Shown here: positions 37,977-51,593 of the stretch, piece by piece
How the letters are laid out: every line of letters starts with the position of its first letter
How positions within the stretch are numbered: position 1 is the first letter of the stretch
Origin: Pyrocephalus nanus
Taxonomy: Eukaryota > Chordata > Aves > Passeriformes > Tyrannidae
Length of the DNA stretch: 64,000 nucleotides
Assembly (NCBI GenBank): GCA_038380795.1
Contig: CM076267.1
Span: forward strand, 10,585,501-10,649,500
Direction: 5' to 3'
Program-made: the position numbers and the translations under genes
The notes under the pieces: model-generated
Told to the model about the DNA's origin: nothing
Database searches by the model: none
What the model saw: only the letters and a program-made list of their open reading frames with translations

Positions 37977-40874
37977 AATAGAGGCCTAATACTGCTGCTC
38001 TTGGTGAGCAAATGCTATTCAGCAGATACTGCTGTTCCTGCTTATTGGCTCTTGACCTCATTTCTCCTTCCCTGCCAGCAGTGCACTGTCCTGACTTCAC
38101 ATCTGTTCCCCTTTCTCCCCCACCACTTTCTGTTCATGGGGTTTTTTTTTCAGTGCAGCCTCCCCAGCATGTGTCTATGTTGGGAAGCCTGTAGCCCTTA
38201 CAATCCGATTACTGTAGTCATTCATTGATCACTGGACGAGCAGATTAGTCACCTGAAAGGCTGTCAGGGTCCCTGCTGGTAACCAGTTTATCAGAGCAGT
38301 GAAGGGAGATGCTTTCTGGAAAACCAGTTTGTTTTGTTCCTGTCACTCGTCCATCGGGTGTGAATGGGACCATAAAATATAACCAGGTGGAAGAAAAGCT
38401 TTCAGGTAGGAGTCTTTTCCTCTGGTCATGAGAGATTCTGTCTTTAGATCATAGGTTGTTTTTCTTTCTATCTCAGAATGACCTTTCTTAGACATTAATC
38501 TTTTAAAGGAGGTTATCACTGCAATAAGCAGCCTCTCTTTGAAGACTTAATTGAGAGGCTACAGCTCTCTTTCTCTGAGATATACATATTTCTGCCTGAG
38601 GTAAGCAAAGTATGATGTCTTACTTGCCTACAGTGATACTTGTGACGGCTTTTCAAAGTCACTGCTTATTTGAAAGCATTTTGCTGTATTTCAAGCATAA
38701 CATAAATATAAAGGACTGTAAATGACTTTACAAAATACACAAGTCTAGCCTTTTTAAATGTCCAAAAGGCATTCTAGACCAGCAGACTCGTGGAACCACT
38801 TGTCTATGTAAGAATTGGTTTCAGAGCATTAACTGAAAGGGAAAGGGGTTTTGTTCCTGTATTGAGAAGTCAGGCACGAGCATCAAAGGAACTCTGTTCC
38901 AGAGCTTTCAGTAGTGTCCCAAGGGTCTCACTACATCACTTGGTATGGATCACCACCAGCTATAATACTGTAAGACTAAGTTTGGATGGTTTTTTTATTT
39001 TAAATTACCTTCTTGCAGCACCTCAGGGCCAAATGTGAAACATAATGCCAGTTAGAGACCAAAAATGGAAGACAAAAGCAAAATATGGAAGCTTTTAATG
39101 ATAGAGGATGTGCCATCAACATAAACAATGCACTCTAAAGACAGTTTGTTAATATAAATCACTTCACTGAAACGGGAACCAAATTTGGATGCAAATGAGG
39201 GATGAGTGCTTGCAGAATGAGGAAAATTTAAATGTCAGAAATTGCATTAACATTTCTTATAAATGAAAAATAAAGATGAGATGTTGACAGAAAAAAATTA
39301 ATTTAAGAAGAAAAGAAAGAAAAGAAAAAAACCTCACCCTTGCATCAATTGTGGTGTGATCAAATATATGAACATTAACCTAATAGGTACCAGAATGGCA
39401 GAAAACAGGTGGCTATTACAACAGACTTGGGAACAGCCCTGCATTGACCAAGGGGCAAACTATCCCAGCTTGGATTGCCACATTCTATAGTGCTCTAAGT
39501 TTCAGCTGAAAAGTGAAAATACGTATAAAACCTGTTAACTGAACACATGCCTGAGTAATTTTCAAAACATGGGCATGGTGTTACCCCAGAGAATGGTTTC
39601 AAGATCAGCTGACGTGGATTAGCTAATGGGAACTCAAAGAGCCATCCATCAAACTACCTCACAGGATTAGCTCAATTTTTAAAGCTCTCCAGAAGTTGCC
39701 TAAGGGAAGCATCCATCATTCCTTTGTAGTAAAGGAACAAAACAGAGGGTAGGAACCTCTTGTATAGCTGTACACTACTGGAAGTGCTTCTCTGCAGCTT
39801 CATTTTCATGAAGGCTTGACTTTCAGTCCACATACACAGACCTTTTTTTTTCTTTTTTCCTTAATGTCTAGGTTCAAGAGATTTTCAACATAAATTAATC
39901 AAGAAGAGACAACTGACCACAAACAATGCTGTAGTAGAATTACCTTATCTTTTATGGACTTTAATGTCAAACAAGTCCTGCTTTAGAATTCCTTTCTGAA
40001 ATCAACTTTTACCCAGAAATATAACACTGTTGTGTTTTTTCTTTTTTCCCCTCCTTCATATTAGTCTAATTTCAAATGTTTCCTTGCTCTCAAGCTGAGT
40101 CTTATTTGTCTTATTTGAGGGATTCCTTAACAGCATTCTTAGTACAGTATCCTTTTGATTACTCCCCCAAGAGAGGAGCAGAACTATTTTAATATTACCA
40201 CAGGGTAACTAATTCTGTTGCCAGTGTGGATTTGCCAGAGGAGGGAAAGGCTGAAGGGACTGTAACTCTTTAGATCAGTGGCATCCTCAGGGACACTTGT
40301 GTTATATGTGATTGCCTGTTCTATTGTGTTTCCATTGCATTTCAGTTTATGTGCAGACCAGGTTTTTTTGTAACAAAAGCAGTATCTCTATACATCATGA
40401 TGTGCTGCAATTAAATTAAAATTAAAAAAAATTGAGACTGTACATGTGAAGGTGAAATTCTGCCTCAGCAGAACACACATTTTCACTGTGGAGATAATCT
40501 GGCTTGATCTAGCATATATGAAGCACCTTTCCTGCGGTTCTCCAAGCCGGACTGGTATCTGATGCTGGGGAATTTGTAAGCAGTGGGCCAGCTGAGTTGC
40601 CTTATAAATTTATTTGGTAGGTGTACACGCTCTCAGGCCTTCCATGGAGTTGCTGTCTGTGACAGTAACAAAGGAGCAATTACCTGATGTAAATAACTTG
40701 CAAACAGGGTTAGTCATTAATAAGGCAGACAGTTCTGAAGGCAAAAGCAAACACCACTTTGGCTGCAGAAACTTCCAGTGAGACTGTCAGGGAGGAATTC
40801 GGTCTGCTGACTGCAAAATGATCTGCTGTGAACCCAGCCATCTACTTTGTGTCTCTGACCCCTCACTCCAAATT

Positions 40875-41205
40875 GAGATTTCTCGTGAGGAGGGAAAGCA
40901 GAGAGTGGGTTGCTAAACTCTTCCCCCTGGGATCCAGTGATAGAGTGCGTGGGAACGGTTTGAAGCTGTGCCAGAGGAGCTCTGACTGGACATTAGGAAG
41001 CATTTCTCTACCAAGAGGGTGGTCAAACATTGAAACAGGTTTCCCAGAGAGGTGGTCGATGCCCCGAGCCTGTCAGTGTACAAGGGGCATTTGCACAGTG
41101 CCCTTAACAACAGGCTTTAACTTTTGATCAGCCCTGAATTGGTCAGGCAGTTGAACCAGATGATCCTTGTAGGTCTCAACCAGCTGAAATAGTCTATTCT
41201 ATTAT
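40875..41205 (+). repeat. CR1 LINE 3' fragment, sense to MYLK
   Basis: The stretch reads as the sense CR1 3' region: a GATAG...GGGAACGGTTTGAAGCTG segment, GACTGGACATTAGGAAGC, AGAGGGTGGTCAAACATTG, CCCAGAGAGGTGGTCGATGC and a final GATGATCCTTGTAGGTCTCA with a TCTATTCTATTAT tail. The 5' limit is uncertain. It is 5'-truncated and diverged, so inactive. Confidence 0.92.
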
Positions 41206-42401
41206 GTTTTGGCTGTTAAATCATGATTTTTCTTCAGTGCAGTCAATCTCTTGATAGTGGGATTTCTGGGGTGGCATCTCAGTTGCAGAACAAACTGAGT
41301 AGACAAAACAGGTTAAAATGCTGGTGATGACCTGGTGATACAGAGAAAAGACTTGAGAAAGAAGGAGCATACATGGAGCTGCAGGGTAAGGCTGGAAGAC
41401 TGGCCTGGGGTAAAATAGAGATTGCCAGACAAGATAAAGTGGAACTAGGCCTCCTTTGTATACCCCTAACCACCCTGAACTAGCATAGGCTTAGGGCATT
41501 GTCAGTCTTAGATTAACAGTTCTAGGCACAACATACAGACTATAGGTTGCCCCAGCTTTTCGGTGAAAGTACCTCCCATGGATATTTAAATCTTACCTTC
41601 CATATACAAAAGACAGATTATAACTGCAGAAATAAATGATGGGAGGTAGATGTGTAAAGAACACTGCTAGGTCATTAAACATCTAGTTCTCATGAATTAA
41701 AGTTTCTAAAATGGCATACTAACCTGAGATCTTTAATAGAGCAGAAGTGTTCCTACATGTCTCAAGAACATAAAGGCCTCATATTTTTTTATGCCATTAT
41801 AAATCGAGTTTGGGCATCTTGGCAGAAAACATTTTGACCATATCACTTCAGGGCTGAGGAAAAACACTTCACATGAAAACAGATGAGTATGCTCATATCA
41901 GTTTTCTGCCTTACAAAATCTCTTGATTTTTGAGTTGATATTGTCAACATGAGCTCTGGTAACAGCTGGATTTGTTTACATTGAAAACATTTGAGGGTGT
42001 GAAACTCTTTCCAAGATAAGGATGTGTGTGAACCTGGGTCTTGCTTTGAGAGGTTTTAGTAGAATCTGCTGCTACTCCCTCTGAGGCCGCTCACACAGAG
42101 CTTTTTGAGTTAAGCATTCTCCTCAGCTCAGTTGACTTATTAGCCTGCGAGCCAAAATGATATTTAAACACCATAAATGGTAAATGTTGCTGAGGCAGTC
42201 CTTCCTCACGGCTCAGAGCAGGCATTAGCTGGCAGCTCACCACATGATGCTGGCAAACAGATTCCTCCAGTATAATTAAACCTCTTGTAAGACTAAACAC
42301 TGCAAGTTGTTTGCGGTGTTCTGAACACAAGGCAGCAAACTCTATCCTTTGTGTGTCCTCGACTTGTGACCCTGGTCCTGCACATGTAGGTGCAGTCGGA
42401 G

Positions 42402-42446
42402 GTGTATATATGTGTGTGTGTGTATATACATGTGTATGTGTAGGTG
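42402..42446. repeat. TG/TA microsatellite
   Basis: Alternating purine-pyrimidine run of TG and TA dinucleotides (GTGTATATATGTGTGTGTGT and continuing), interrupted. It is probably length-variable. Confidence 0.9.
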
Positions 42447-45400
42447 TGCCCTGCTGTAGCTGACCCAGCTTGAGCCAGGGGCTGGAACAGCCACTCTGCA
42501 GAAATTGCTCCCAAGCTCAGTTACTGTGGGACTCTGTGCAGGGCTCAGCACGCTGAAGTCCTGACATTTCAACAGGAGATGTCAGCATTCTGCAGCTCAC
42601 ATGAGAACAGCTTCAGTATGTCTGGGTAGGCAAAGGAACCAGAAAATTTATTAGAATATATGATGTCCATAAAATGTTGACTGTTTTGACTGCTGGCCAG
42701 GTCCAGTCAGTGGAGACCTTCCTGAAGTTTGCATCCTGATCTGGATTTTCTCCTTCACATAAGTTTCAACAGTAAATTTGGGGATAGGCATGCCACAGTG
42801 CAGTTATTGATTCATTCTTAAATTTCTTTCCAAGGATTTAGATTTATCTGTGTCTTTTACCCTAGAAAGTAAATATTGGTTGAATAATTGCAGTTAAAGT
42901 GGTAGAGGTGTATTGTACAACTGACTTGCAGTAGGTTAACTGTTTGGTGCAGCATGAATTTTCCATTTTTTCTTTTAGATATACACTTTCAACACAGTAA
43001 CTCACCCTTGGTTATCAATATAAAGATGTTTACGGTTCCACTCAATCCCCAAGTTCTGATTCAGACCTTTAATTTGAATTTAATTTGAATCCTTGAATTT
43101 AAAAAATTCAGGTGTGTTTTGGCTTATGCCCACAGCTAACATTAAGACTCCTCCAATAATAATTTCCAGTCTGCAGATATGCAGAGGTCAAATTTATGTA
43201 AGGACTCTTTAAAACCTGGATTGAAATAACTCAAATAATAGGCAAGAATTTTTCATCACCTTACATTTCTATTAGTACAGGTTAATAAATAATCTGAAGT
43301 TTGATATGGTCACTGTAGATAGATTGCCTTACTATTGATTGCACAAATACTGGAAAATGGAATAAGAGATTAATAGAAATAGTTGTTTATCAGAGGTAAT
43401 ATATATTTTCCCACTGCCATGCAAATATGCTGTGAATCTGGGGGGTTTTGTAAGAAATTCGAAGAGTTTAAATTCTCCTTAATCTCTATGGATTTAATGC
43501 ACTGGGAGGCTCTTTTAAACATAGACTTGGATGCTTATTAGAGTGTCTTTCCAATAAAAAAAAAAAAAATGAACCCTTAGGGGTAAGGGAATGCTGTGGG
43601 AAAAGCCTGTATTCCTTTTGCTTTGTAGAAAATATATGTGGGTATATAAAGTACCCTTTACATGCTTTGCTTACTATTTCTGGGCTCCCAAGCTGTGTTT
43701 CCCACTGAGCTGTGCATCTGATTACTTGCTGTTTCCCAACATTCACGCATATTAAAGCCTGAGGAAAGGCAAAACTCTCAGGAACCATGTAAGTGGGATC
43801 ATTGTGGTGGACTTTTAAATCGAACACCCTGTGCAAAGATTATTAGAAGCCCGTTGAAATGACAGAGAGATTACTGCCCACCAGAAATGCCTTACATGGG
43901 CTTTCACTTTGTGCCAGACCACAGCTCTGTGTGAAAATTCTGTGCATAGCACTCGAGGAAATCATAGTTCTCTTCTCTGTTATCTTGCATGGTTTGACCT
44001 GCACGAAACCAACAGCTGTAGTTAAAAAATCATGGCAGGTTTCATAACCTACAATACAGTAAACAAGTTGCACAGTCTGAAAACAAGCTATTGAAATGTA
44101 CCTGTATTTCATCAAGCCCACCCTGTGCTATGTTCCCTGATGTTCCTCCTGAAGTGCCTTGATGTGATCCAGGTGGGGGGAATTGAGTCCACCAGCAGAA
44201 GTTGATTCGGGAAGGGAAAGGGAGGGAGAAAAATAACCTGCCTGGGGTAGGAATTTTTTAGTCACTGTGTGTTGACTCTTATATTCCTTGCTTTCATTCT
44301 TAGAGGTGAACCTTGAAAGCAATAAGAAGTAAGAGTGATGAGGGAGCTATTAAATGGCTATAGGTGATTAGAGAGCATTAACATAATAGGAAGAGAGAGA
44401 TCGGATCTCCTCTTCTTCACATCCAGTCGAATAAGCTCGGGGATGTGTAGATACATAATAAAGCCATGCCCTTATGCTAATATCAGACTAAATTTTCCTT
44501 AGGTTCCAGATTTCCTTTCTGGTGCCAGAGATGCTGCATTTTTACTGTCTGTCCTTCTGGCAGCAGAAACACCCTGTGGTGTTATGAAAGGAGATATTTC
44601 AGCCAGAAGCACAGTGACTTGCCGTATCTGAGCTGGGAACTTTACCTCTGCTTTCTTCCTTTTCTTCTTCCCTCCTGCCATGGGCTCTGAAGCCAGCTCT
44701 CACTAAGGACATTTGGATTTTAAACCCCAGCAGAGTTCATGTGGTGAAAGGGACTTTAGAGGAATGAGGGAAAGCAAGCCTAATACTGGCCTGTTGTTAG
44801 CAACCTGCTTATTTGTGTCCTGTTTTTCTTATCTGCTTGCCCACTATTTTCCTGGTGCAAGTCACAGATTTTGTTCCTAGTGCAGGATAATAGCAAGCAC
44901 CTGGATTGGCCAGGGAATGTGAACTTCTATGGTTGTTGCACTTTCTGAAGCTTTTGCAAACAGTTCCTGGGGTTTGTATATGGTTTTCCTTGTAGTATTT
45001 TCCTCTTGAAACAGGTGTTTTCAAAAGGAAGTAAAATCAGGCAGTATCTTTTCACCATAAATGGGAACAGGAGTTATTTGCTTAATCTTGAACGAGCAGC
45101 GTCCCTTCTTGTCCCTCCAAAATCTATTTGATTGCTGTTTTTCCAAACAAGACCTGTAAAGGCTAAAATTGAAGAAGCCCTTATGTTAAAAGCCCTTATA
45201 TTAAAATGATCTGTGAAAACCTACAGCACTGCTATTTCATTGTAAAATTGTGAAATGTTAAAGCCTTCATCAGACAAACACTGAGTCACTGCATGGTGCT
45301 ATGTCATAAATAAATAACTAAAAGCATTTACAAGCTTCAGAAGAATTTGAAAATAGTTAACATTCAGTCTTTGTAATTTGGCCTCTGCCTGATTGTATGT

Positions 45401-47336
45401 GTCAATTCTGAGAAAATGCAGTGACTTTAGACTAAGACTAAATAAAACTAAATAACATATCTAAAACTGACTGTGTTGTCTTGTGTAAAACATCTCTGAG
45501 AAACTAAAATTGGCAGTAGGTAATTTCAATTTTTTTCTAAGTCTAGAAGTCCACAATTTCAAATTTTAAGTAAACAAGAAATGCTACATGAAATGAGCCC
45601 CTAATGGTTTCTTAATGAACAAATAGCATTTATGGCTTCGAACAAAAGTCTTTTTAATTGTTGCTGCCAAGTCGAGAAACACTGGTCTGTTTTTTGTGAT
45701 ATTTTGATTAAGTTGTTGGTACAATAAACATATGCTACTGATCAATGTACGCTTCTGAACAACCGTAGTCTAAGATTAGAGATCCCCATTAAAAAAAAAT
45801 ATTTTAAAAGTAGGAGAGAATGCTTGTAAGAACCTGTTCAAGTTGCCATGGAGCCAGACTTATAAGCCATATATTTACTGTATCCCGGACGTCTCACCTT
45901 TTAATAGGAACACTGGTTTCCTCAGCCATGATAGCTTCTAATTTTTGAGCTCTTACTTACAACAAATTTCATATCTGTTGGTAAAAAATGCCTTCGCTGT
46001 CCCTGTGCTCCAAAGAACATCAGCAACAGACAGGGAAATGTTTTCATTCCTGCTTTACAGTAGGTATTGAGAAATCAAGGACTAAATCAAAGTGTGTGTG
46101 CATTTGTACACGGTAGGTTTACAAGGATAGGAAAGTCTTCGGAAAGTTGCTTTTGTTTCTGTCCCGGGACTAAACCTCAAGTTTTCAATATTTCAGACTT
46201 AATTATCTGTCTTAATGTTCTTCTGCGTGATTACATTCAGTTTCCCCTGTTGAAATAGCTCTTTCGTCTCTCCAGTAACTTTTCTTGTACTGTTTAAGCT
46301 GCATTCTTTTAAGTTTTTTACTACTCACATACCACAGACTTCTGATGTTTTGATACTTGCCATCATAAGTTTCTGTCTAAGCCCAGAACTGCTCTTCATC
46401 CAAGGGATCAGCACAAACCTATGCAGTGCTTAAATTTAGTGTAAGCACTATTATTTTTTTAAGTTTTGTGCAATGGTGAAACAGATTAATTTCAATTTGA
46501 CAGCTTCATTTACGAAGTGTGAGCACTGATCAGTAACAATGGTGAGTAGGTTTTGATCCTTTAATCCTGCAGGTCACTCTTTTAGGGGTAGAGGCCTCTA
46601 GCCCCAGTAAATCTTCATAATGTCACTCATACCAATAAGTCTCCTCCCCAACATCTGCCTGAGACAACTTAAAAAAATGGAGACCCAGCATTTTCTGTAA
46701 ACTTGTTGGGTTTGTGGTTCATAAATGCAATTACTGTGAATTATTTGCTTGCTTCCATTTGATGTTTTTGCAGCTCTGTGTGAGAAGGTGATTTTATTCC
46801 AGTCCATGAATCTTTCATTTCTGTAGCACATATTTTGGAGGAGGTAGCATTGTTGAAAAATTCCTTTCGGGAAATGATTTTCCTTCTGCAGTTGCTCGCT
46901 CATGTCTTTTTAATAAGCTGAGGCTGTTATACTGTATTGTCTTCCTAGATTATAAAACTCTGTTTATTTAGACTACATGCAACAGGCAGGTCAGTCTGAT
47001 GGAGCAGAGAGCCAGCTGGGAGGGATGTGGAAGAGCTGCTCAGACTTAATGCTGTTTGCACCAGGGCTCTGCTGGAGGCAGCTCGGTGTGGTCTGGGGGA
47101 ATTGCTGCTAGAGCCACTACGAGCAAACTTGTTTCCTGGTCACTGTTAAATCTTGTTATCTGTCCCTGTCTGAAGACTTGAACTTTCATGATCAGAACCC
47201 AGGTCTGTTTTTCACTTGGTCCAGAGTCACACTTCTGCTTTTGTTTTCCTTTCTCTGCTCTCGGTTTCTTGCCTATCTAGATCTGCAATGTTATTAGTTA
47301 TTTAAGTAAAAGTGATAACAGGAACAATATTTTATT

Positions 47337-47455
47337 AAGTGTTCTTTTCTTTTTTTTCTCCCCATACCTCTTTCTATCCTATCATTTTCTTACTTTTTTT
47401 TTCTTTTTCTTGCTTTCTTTGTCTTCTTCTCCTTGTTTTTTCCAATTATATGGGT
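47337..47455. repeat. Pyrimidine-rich tract
   Basis: About 120 bases are almost entirely T and C, with repeated TTCTTTT and CTTTCTTTG words. This is low-complexity DNA inside the large intron and is not adjacent to any recognised acceptor. Confidence 0.8.
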
Positions 47456-49156
47456 TTCTGCTTTCCCCCACTGATCTGTTTCATTTTAAGGGACAAAAGG
47501 ATTTTCTGCAAGGCATCAGGGCAGTGAAGGAGCATGTGCTGACATTGCTTAGTACAGCAGTTGTTTGAAGCTGTTTCCCTCAGTAAACATTAACAAACAG
47601 AGGGATATGGTGAACCACAGCAGTTTATTACTGCAGATGAGCTTCACCCAACTTCATGGCCATTTTCCATAAAGCATCAGTAACTTACAAGCAGGTGCTG
47701 TGGGAAGCACTAGGACTGATCAGTGTGGTCTGAGGGTGAATCAGGCACTCCAGAGTAGCAGGACCATAATACCGATCCCAGTGGGTCTCAGTCAGGTCCT
47801 GTGTTTCCATTCTCACATGCATCAATGTCTCAAAGCTCAGTGCCAAGAAAAGACCTATGACATGAGCCAGCGAGACAAGATTTTGGCTAGAACAAGCTTT
47901 GCTAGGGAAAAGGAAAAACTTCCCCTCCAGGCAGCTTCCAAATTTACACTGAGCTCAGATTACCCTGGGACAAGCGTAACTTTTTGCCTGCGGGAGGTTC
48001 AGTGGATTTGCTCAGTGACGTGCTGTCATTTTTTCTAATCACTAATTTTATGAATTATGGTTTTCCTCCGGCCTGGCACTTCATGTTGCCGTAATAGTAT
48101 TTTGGATGTCCTTGATATACCTTTGAAAATTTTAAAGGTAGGAGTAAGCAAAATAAAGCTATTTTCATGTATGAATAGAATGTAGGGTTGGTATTTTAAA
48201 GGCAAGACGTAAAAGGTCTGAATGCAAGCTAAACAAAACAAAAAGTGTATCCAAGTGACCGATAAATATTTATGACTTCTTGGATTTGGTCATGATCACT
48301 ACTTTGGCTTCCCAAGTGTCTTTGCTCAGGTTTTTAGAGCAGGAGTGTATTTCCTGGTCTGGTGCACCACAGGGATCACAGTGAAATGGTCTGGCTTCAT
48401 AGCCTCTGGATCCAAGACAGAGGAGACCACTGTGGATACTGCAAACAACATATCCCAGATAGATTTTAAGAGTGAATAATTTAATTCCAGCATTCGGCAT
48501 TTGACTGTACAGCCTCAAAACACACACAAAAAATTAAAAGCTCCAATACAACAGTTTGTTTTGTGATATATATTGATAACCTTAGCTTTCAAATTTTCCC
48601 ATCAGCAGTTGCCCAACTGAAGTACAGGAGAGGAGTGTGGTGAACTCAAAACCATTCAATACTGACCATCTAACAAACAAAATGGTTTGTAGTTTCTTGC
48701 AGGGTTGCAACTCCTATATTCCTGTGAGTTTATGTTTTTAACTTATCAATCATGAGAAGAGCAACTTGCAACAAACCTTAAGATTTTTACATGAGTTTAG
48801 CAGTTATTAAAGGCATTGAGCTGTTGGTTACAAGTTGTTGGGTTGTTTTGGTTTTTTTTCGCCTGAGTTTGTGTATTTTGGGAAAATGAGTGTAATTTCT
48901 GAATGATACTCTATGATATCTCTTAACAATGATTTAAAAGGATTCCTGGAACAAGGACAGTTACACTCCCATTCCCATTCCTTGTCTCTCTGCCTGGAAT
49001 ACTGGCAAAGCAAAACAGCTAAATTGAGTGGTTTCAGTTATTTTTACCTTCTGAAAGCTAAATCAAAACCACTGTCTCAAAATCGTGTTGGATATGGGGT
49101 CAGTTTGTCATGAAAATTCCATTAAAAGAGCCCTTTTATTCTTTTTCACTTCACAG

Positions 49157-49294
49157 AAAAGAAGAGCAGCAAGAAGACAGAAAGTGCACAGGCTGCCAAG
49201 TTAAACAAGACTTTTGCACCCATCTTCCTTAAAGGCCTGACTGACCTCAAAGTCATGGATGGAAGTCAAGTGATAATGACTGTGGAGGTATCAG
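49157..49294 (+). CDS. MYLK: MYLK exon: Ig4-Ig5 linker and start of Ig5
   Basis: This 138-nt exon, phase 1 to phase 1, lies between a strong ...TTTTTCACTTCACAG acceptor and GTGTGT. It encodes a basic linker, EKKSSKKTESAQAAKLNKT, then FAPIFLKGLTDLKVMDGSQV and VIMTVEVS, the opening strands of Ig5. The usual first Ig Cys is not present in this domain (MTVEV), as in remembered chicken and human MYLK. The Lys/Ser linker is a plausible flexible, phosphorylatable hinge; that is inference. Confidence 0.96.
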
Positions 49295-49956
49295 GTGTGT
49301 AGCTATGGGACAGTATTATTTAAAAAAAAAATAAGTTCTGCTGCAAAGTTTGTGGGTTTTTTCCATCTTTTTAGCAGGTATCTTTGCATTTCAAAGTAAT
49401 ATTTCTAGGAACCAGTTCTTTAAAAGCCAGGTTTGTCTGCGGTGATCTTCAGGGGGATGAACATTGTCCAGTGTTAATGTGTTCAGATGTCTATGAGTGT
49501 TTCTTCATTGGAATGATATAATAATAACATAAGTCTATTATTGGGTTCTGTTGTTGAACTAGAACTAAGTCTCGGTGGACTTTTAACAGCTTTAATTGTG
49601 AACCAAACAAGACTGAATTCCTGTCAGCTGGGGTAAGATTAGTGCTGCAGAAAAGAGCAGTCCTGGTATGAACCTTGGTAACAGAAACTCTTGATAACCA
49701 CCTTTGTGGGATCTAGAGCTCATTATCCCTCCCTGTTGTCTACATGCTTCCCTTTTTCATTTGTATTTTAACCAATAATAAGGCAGACTATTCCCCATTA
49801 CACAGCACTGAAAGAGTTAATGAAATTCTTGAATGTTTGCAAGATGAAACTGCAGAATCAGACGGCAAAAAAACCCAACCAACCTTAATCCTTTTCTTAA
49901 TCAACATATGATGGCACTTTTTGTGTCTCTGATTTTCGTTGTTTCATAATTTTCAG
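49295..49956 (+). other. MYLK: MYLK intron splitting Ig5
   Basis: Short 662-bp intron (GTGTGT...TTTCAG); nothing else recognised. Confidence 0.92.
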
Positions 49957-50154
49957 CTAACCCACCTCCTGAAATTATCTGGCTGCATAATGGGAAAGAA
50001 ATCCAGGAGACGGAAGATTTCCACTTTGAGAAGAAAGGTAATGAGTACAGTCTCTACATCCAGGAGGTGTTTCCTGAAGACACAGGCAAATACACCTGTG
50101 AAGCCTGGAATGAAGTAGGAGAAAGTCAATCCCAGGCAACATTGACAGTTCAAG
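49957..50154 (+). CDS. MYLK: MYLK exon: main part of Ig5
   Basis: This 198-nt exon, phase 1 to phase 1, lies between ...CATAATTTTCAG and a weak donor, GTATAA. It encodes ANPPPEIIWLHNGKEIQETE and DFHFEKKGNEYSLYIQEV, then FPEDTGKYTCEAWNEVGES with the second Ig Cys, ending ATLTVQ. The core Trp and D-x-G-x-Y-x-C motif are intact. An internal AAG|GTAATG at 50038 is a better donor match than the authentic one and ends in the same phase, so its use would remove 117 nt (39 codons) in frame. Confidence 0.96.
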
Positions 50155-51346
50155 GTATAAAGTTCTTCTTCACCTTACGAAATGCTAAAGTAATTTTAAT
50201 GTGCTGGCCGAGTGTCTATTTAAAGCACATGAGTGTTTATAAGATTTGTTGTGAAGGATGCTACGAGTTCTCAGTCTCTGCATCTGAATTAAAAAGGATA
50301 TTGAGCAGAAGCAGCTTTAAAAAAATCTTTTCACTCTGGAACATTATGTTACTATTTCAAAAATGCATTCCTGAGTCCTATTTCTAGGGACAGTGCACAA
50401 CTTCTGCTAAATGCAGCTGCAGATTGTGACTATCAGGCTTACTTAGCTATGGACTTGAAGTAAACCTTGCAATTATGTTTTTATTTCTAATTGAAGCTTG
50501 TAGTATCTGGAAAAGCTGTCTAGGAGAGAAATATCCTGGATTTAATGTTAACATTGTAGTGGTAGCAGGTACGGAACACATGATTTCTGCAATCTGTGTA
50601 GTAGCTGTCAAAAATTTGCATCTCCACATATAATGTAAGTCCCACAGTAAACACTGAAGTACCTACAAACTTCCTGTGACTGGGCATTCGCTACCTTTGT
50701 GACAGGGGACTTCATTTAATGTTGTTGTATACTGATATTTTCTCATAGTCATTACTGAGAATTACTGGAAGTCAGTAAGAGACTTTTATTATTTTTAATG
50801 TAAAGTATCTTATCTGCAGTATTTGAGAGAACTGTGCCTCCAGGGATGGGTCTGCAGCCTGTTGTCACTTTCTGCTCTGAATTCAAACCTTCCTCTGTCC
50901 TCTAAACCCCTCTGAGATCTAACCTCAGGGTCAGTCTTCTATATTAAATTCAACTTTATGGAATTGTTAATGATGATTTATTACATGATCTCTCAACTGC
51001 ACAGCAGTCATAGTACTGTTACTTGCCCTTAAAGCTATTCCTACCCATATTCTCTAAGGACAAATCTCCAAGATTCCTTTTAGGGCAGATTTAAAGTCCC
51101 TTTGTTTTGCTCTTAATATAAGCCTGGATAAAGCCAGTAAAGTGCCAAGTAAATTGTTCACTTTGGTACGACCACGTTACTTCCAAAACTAAAGCCTGAC
51201 TTATTTTCAGATTAAAAACTTATACCCTGAATGTTCAAAATAACTTTCCTTTCCTGTGATTGCTTTCCCTGAAATTAGTTAGCTTAGCAGTTACCTTCAA
51301 GCTTGGCATTTTGCTCTGATTTGTAATCTGTGTTTGTAAACTGCAG
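50155..51346 (+). other. MYLK: MYLK intron between Ig5 and Ig6
   Basis: This 1192-bp intron (GTATAA...CTGCAG) contains no recognised repeat or gene. Confidence 0.92.
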
Positions 51347-51593
51347 AACCCCAGGATGGTATTCAGCCCTGGTTCATCAGCAAACCGAGATCAGTGACAG
51401 CAGCTCCTGGGCAGAATGTCCTTATATCCTGTGCCATTGCTGGAGATCCTTTCCCCACTGTGCACTGGTTTAAAGATGGGCAAGAAATAATGCCAGGAAC
51501 AGCATGTGAAATCCTGCAAAATGAAGACATCTTCACACTAGTCTTGAGGAATGTGCAGTCTCGTCATGCAGGGCAATATGAAATTCAGCTCAG
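51347..51593 (+). CDS. MYLK: MYLK exon: most of Ig6
   Basis: This 247-nt exon, phase 1 to phase 2, lies between ...GTAAACTGCAG and GTATGT. It encodes EPQDGIQPWFISKPRSVTAA, then PGQNVLISCAIAGDPFPTVH with the first Ig Cys, WFKDGQEIMPGTACEILQNE and the end RHAGQYEIQL. Ig6 keeps the first Cys and the core Trp, but the usual second Cys is replaced (QYEIQ), so the canonical disulfide pair is absent, as in remembered orthologues. The last strand is on the next exon, 7.7 kb away. Confidence 0.96.

Larger units (their letters stand above)
33154..49156 (+). other. MYLK: Large MYLK intron (16 kb) between Ig4 and Ig5
   Basis: This 16003-bp intron (GTGAAT...TTCACAG) has no exon, RNA gene or second gene that I can support. 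Its contents are a 40-bp near-inverted repeat at 36352-36391, a 14-C run at 37963-37976, a CR1 copy at about 40875-41205, a TG/TA simple repeat at 42402-42446, an A-run at 43557-43569 and a pyrimidine-rich tract at about 47337-47455. CArG-type 10-mers lie at 35970, 39179, 42171 and 45055. A slightly G/C-richer stretch near 46980-47120 shows no recognisable motif set. Confidence 0.85.

Noticed and set aside
35970..45064. CArG-type 10-mers in the 16-kb intron (35970, 39179, 42171, 45055)
   Set aside because: They are exact CC(A/T)6GG matches, but their number is about what chance predicts in AT-rich DNA and no other promoter feature is near.
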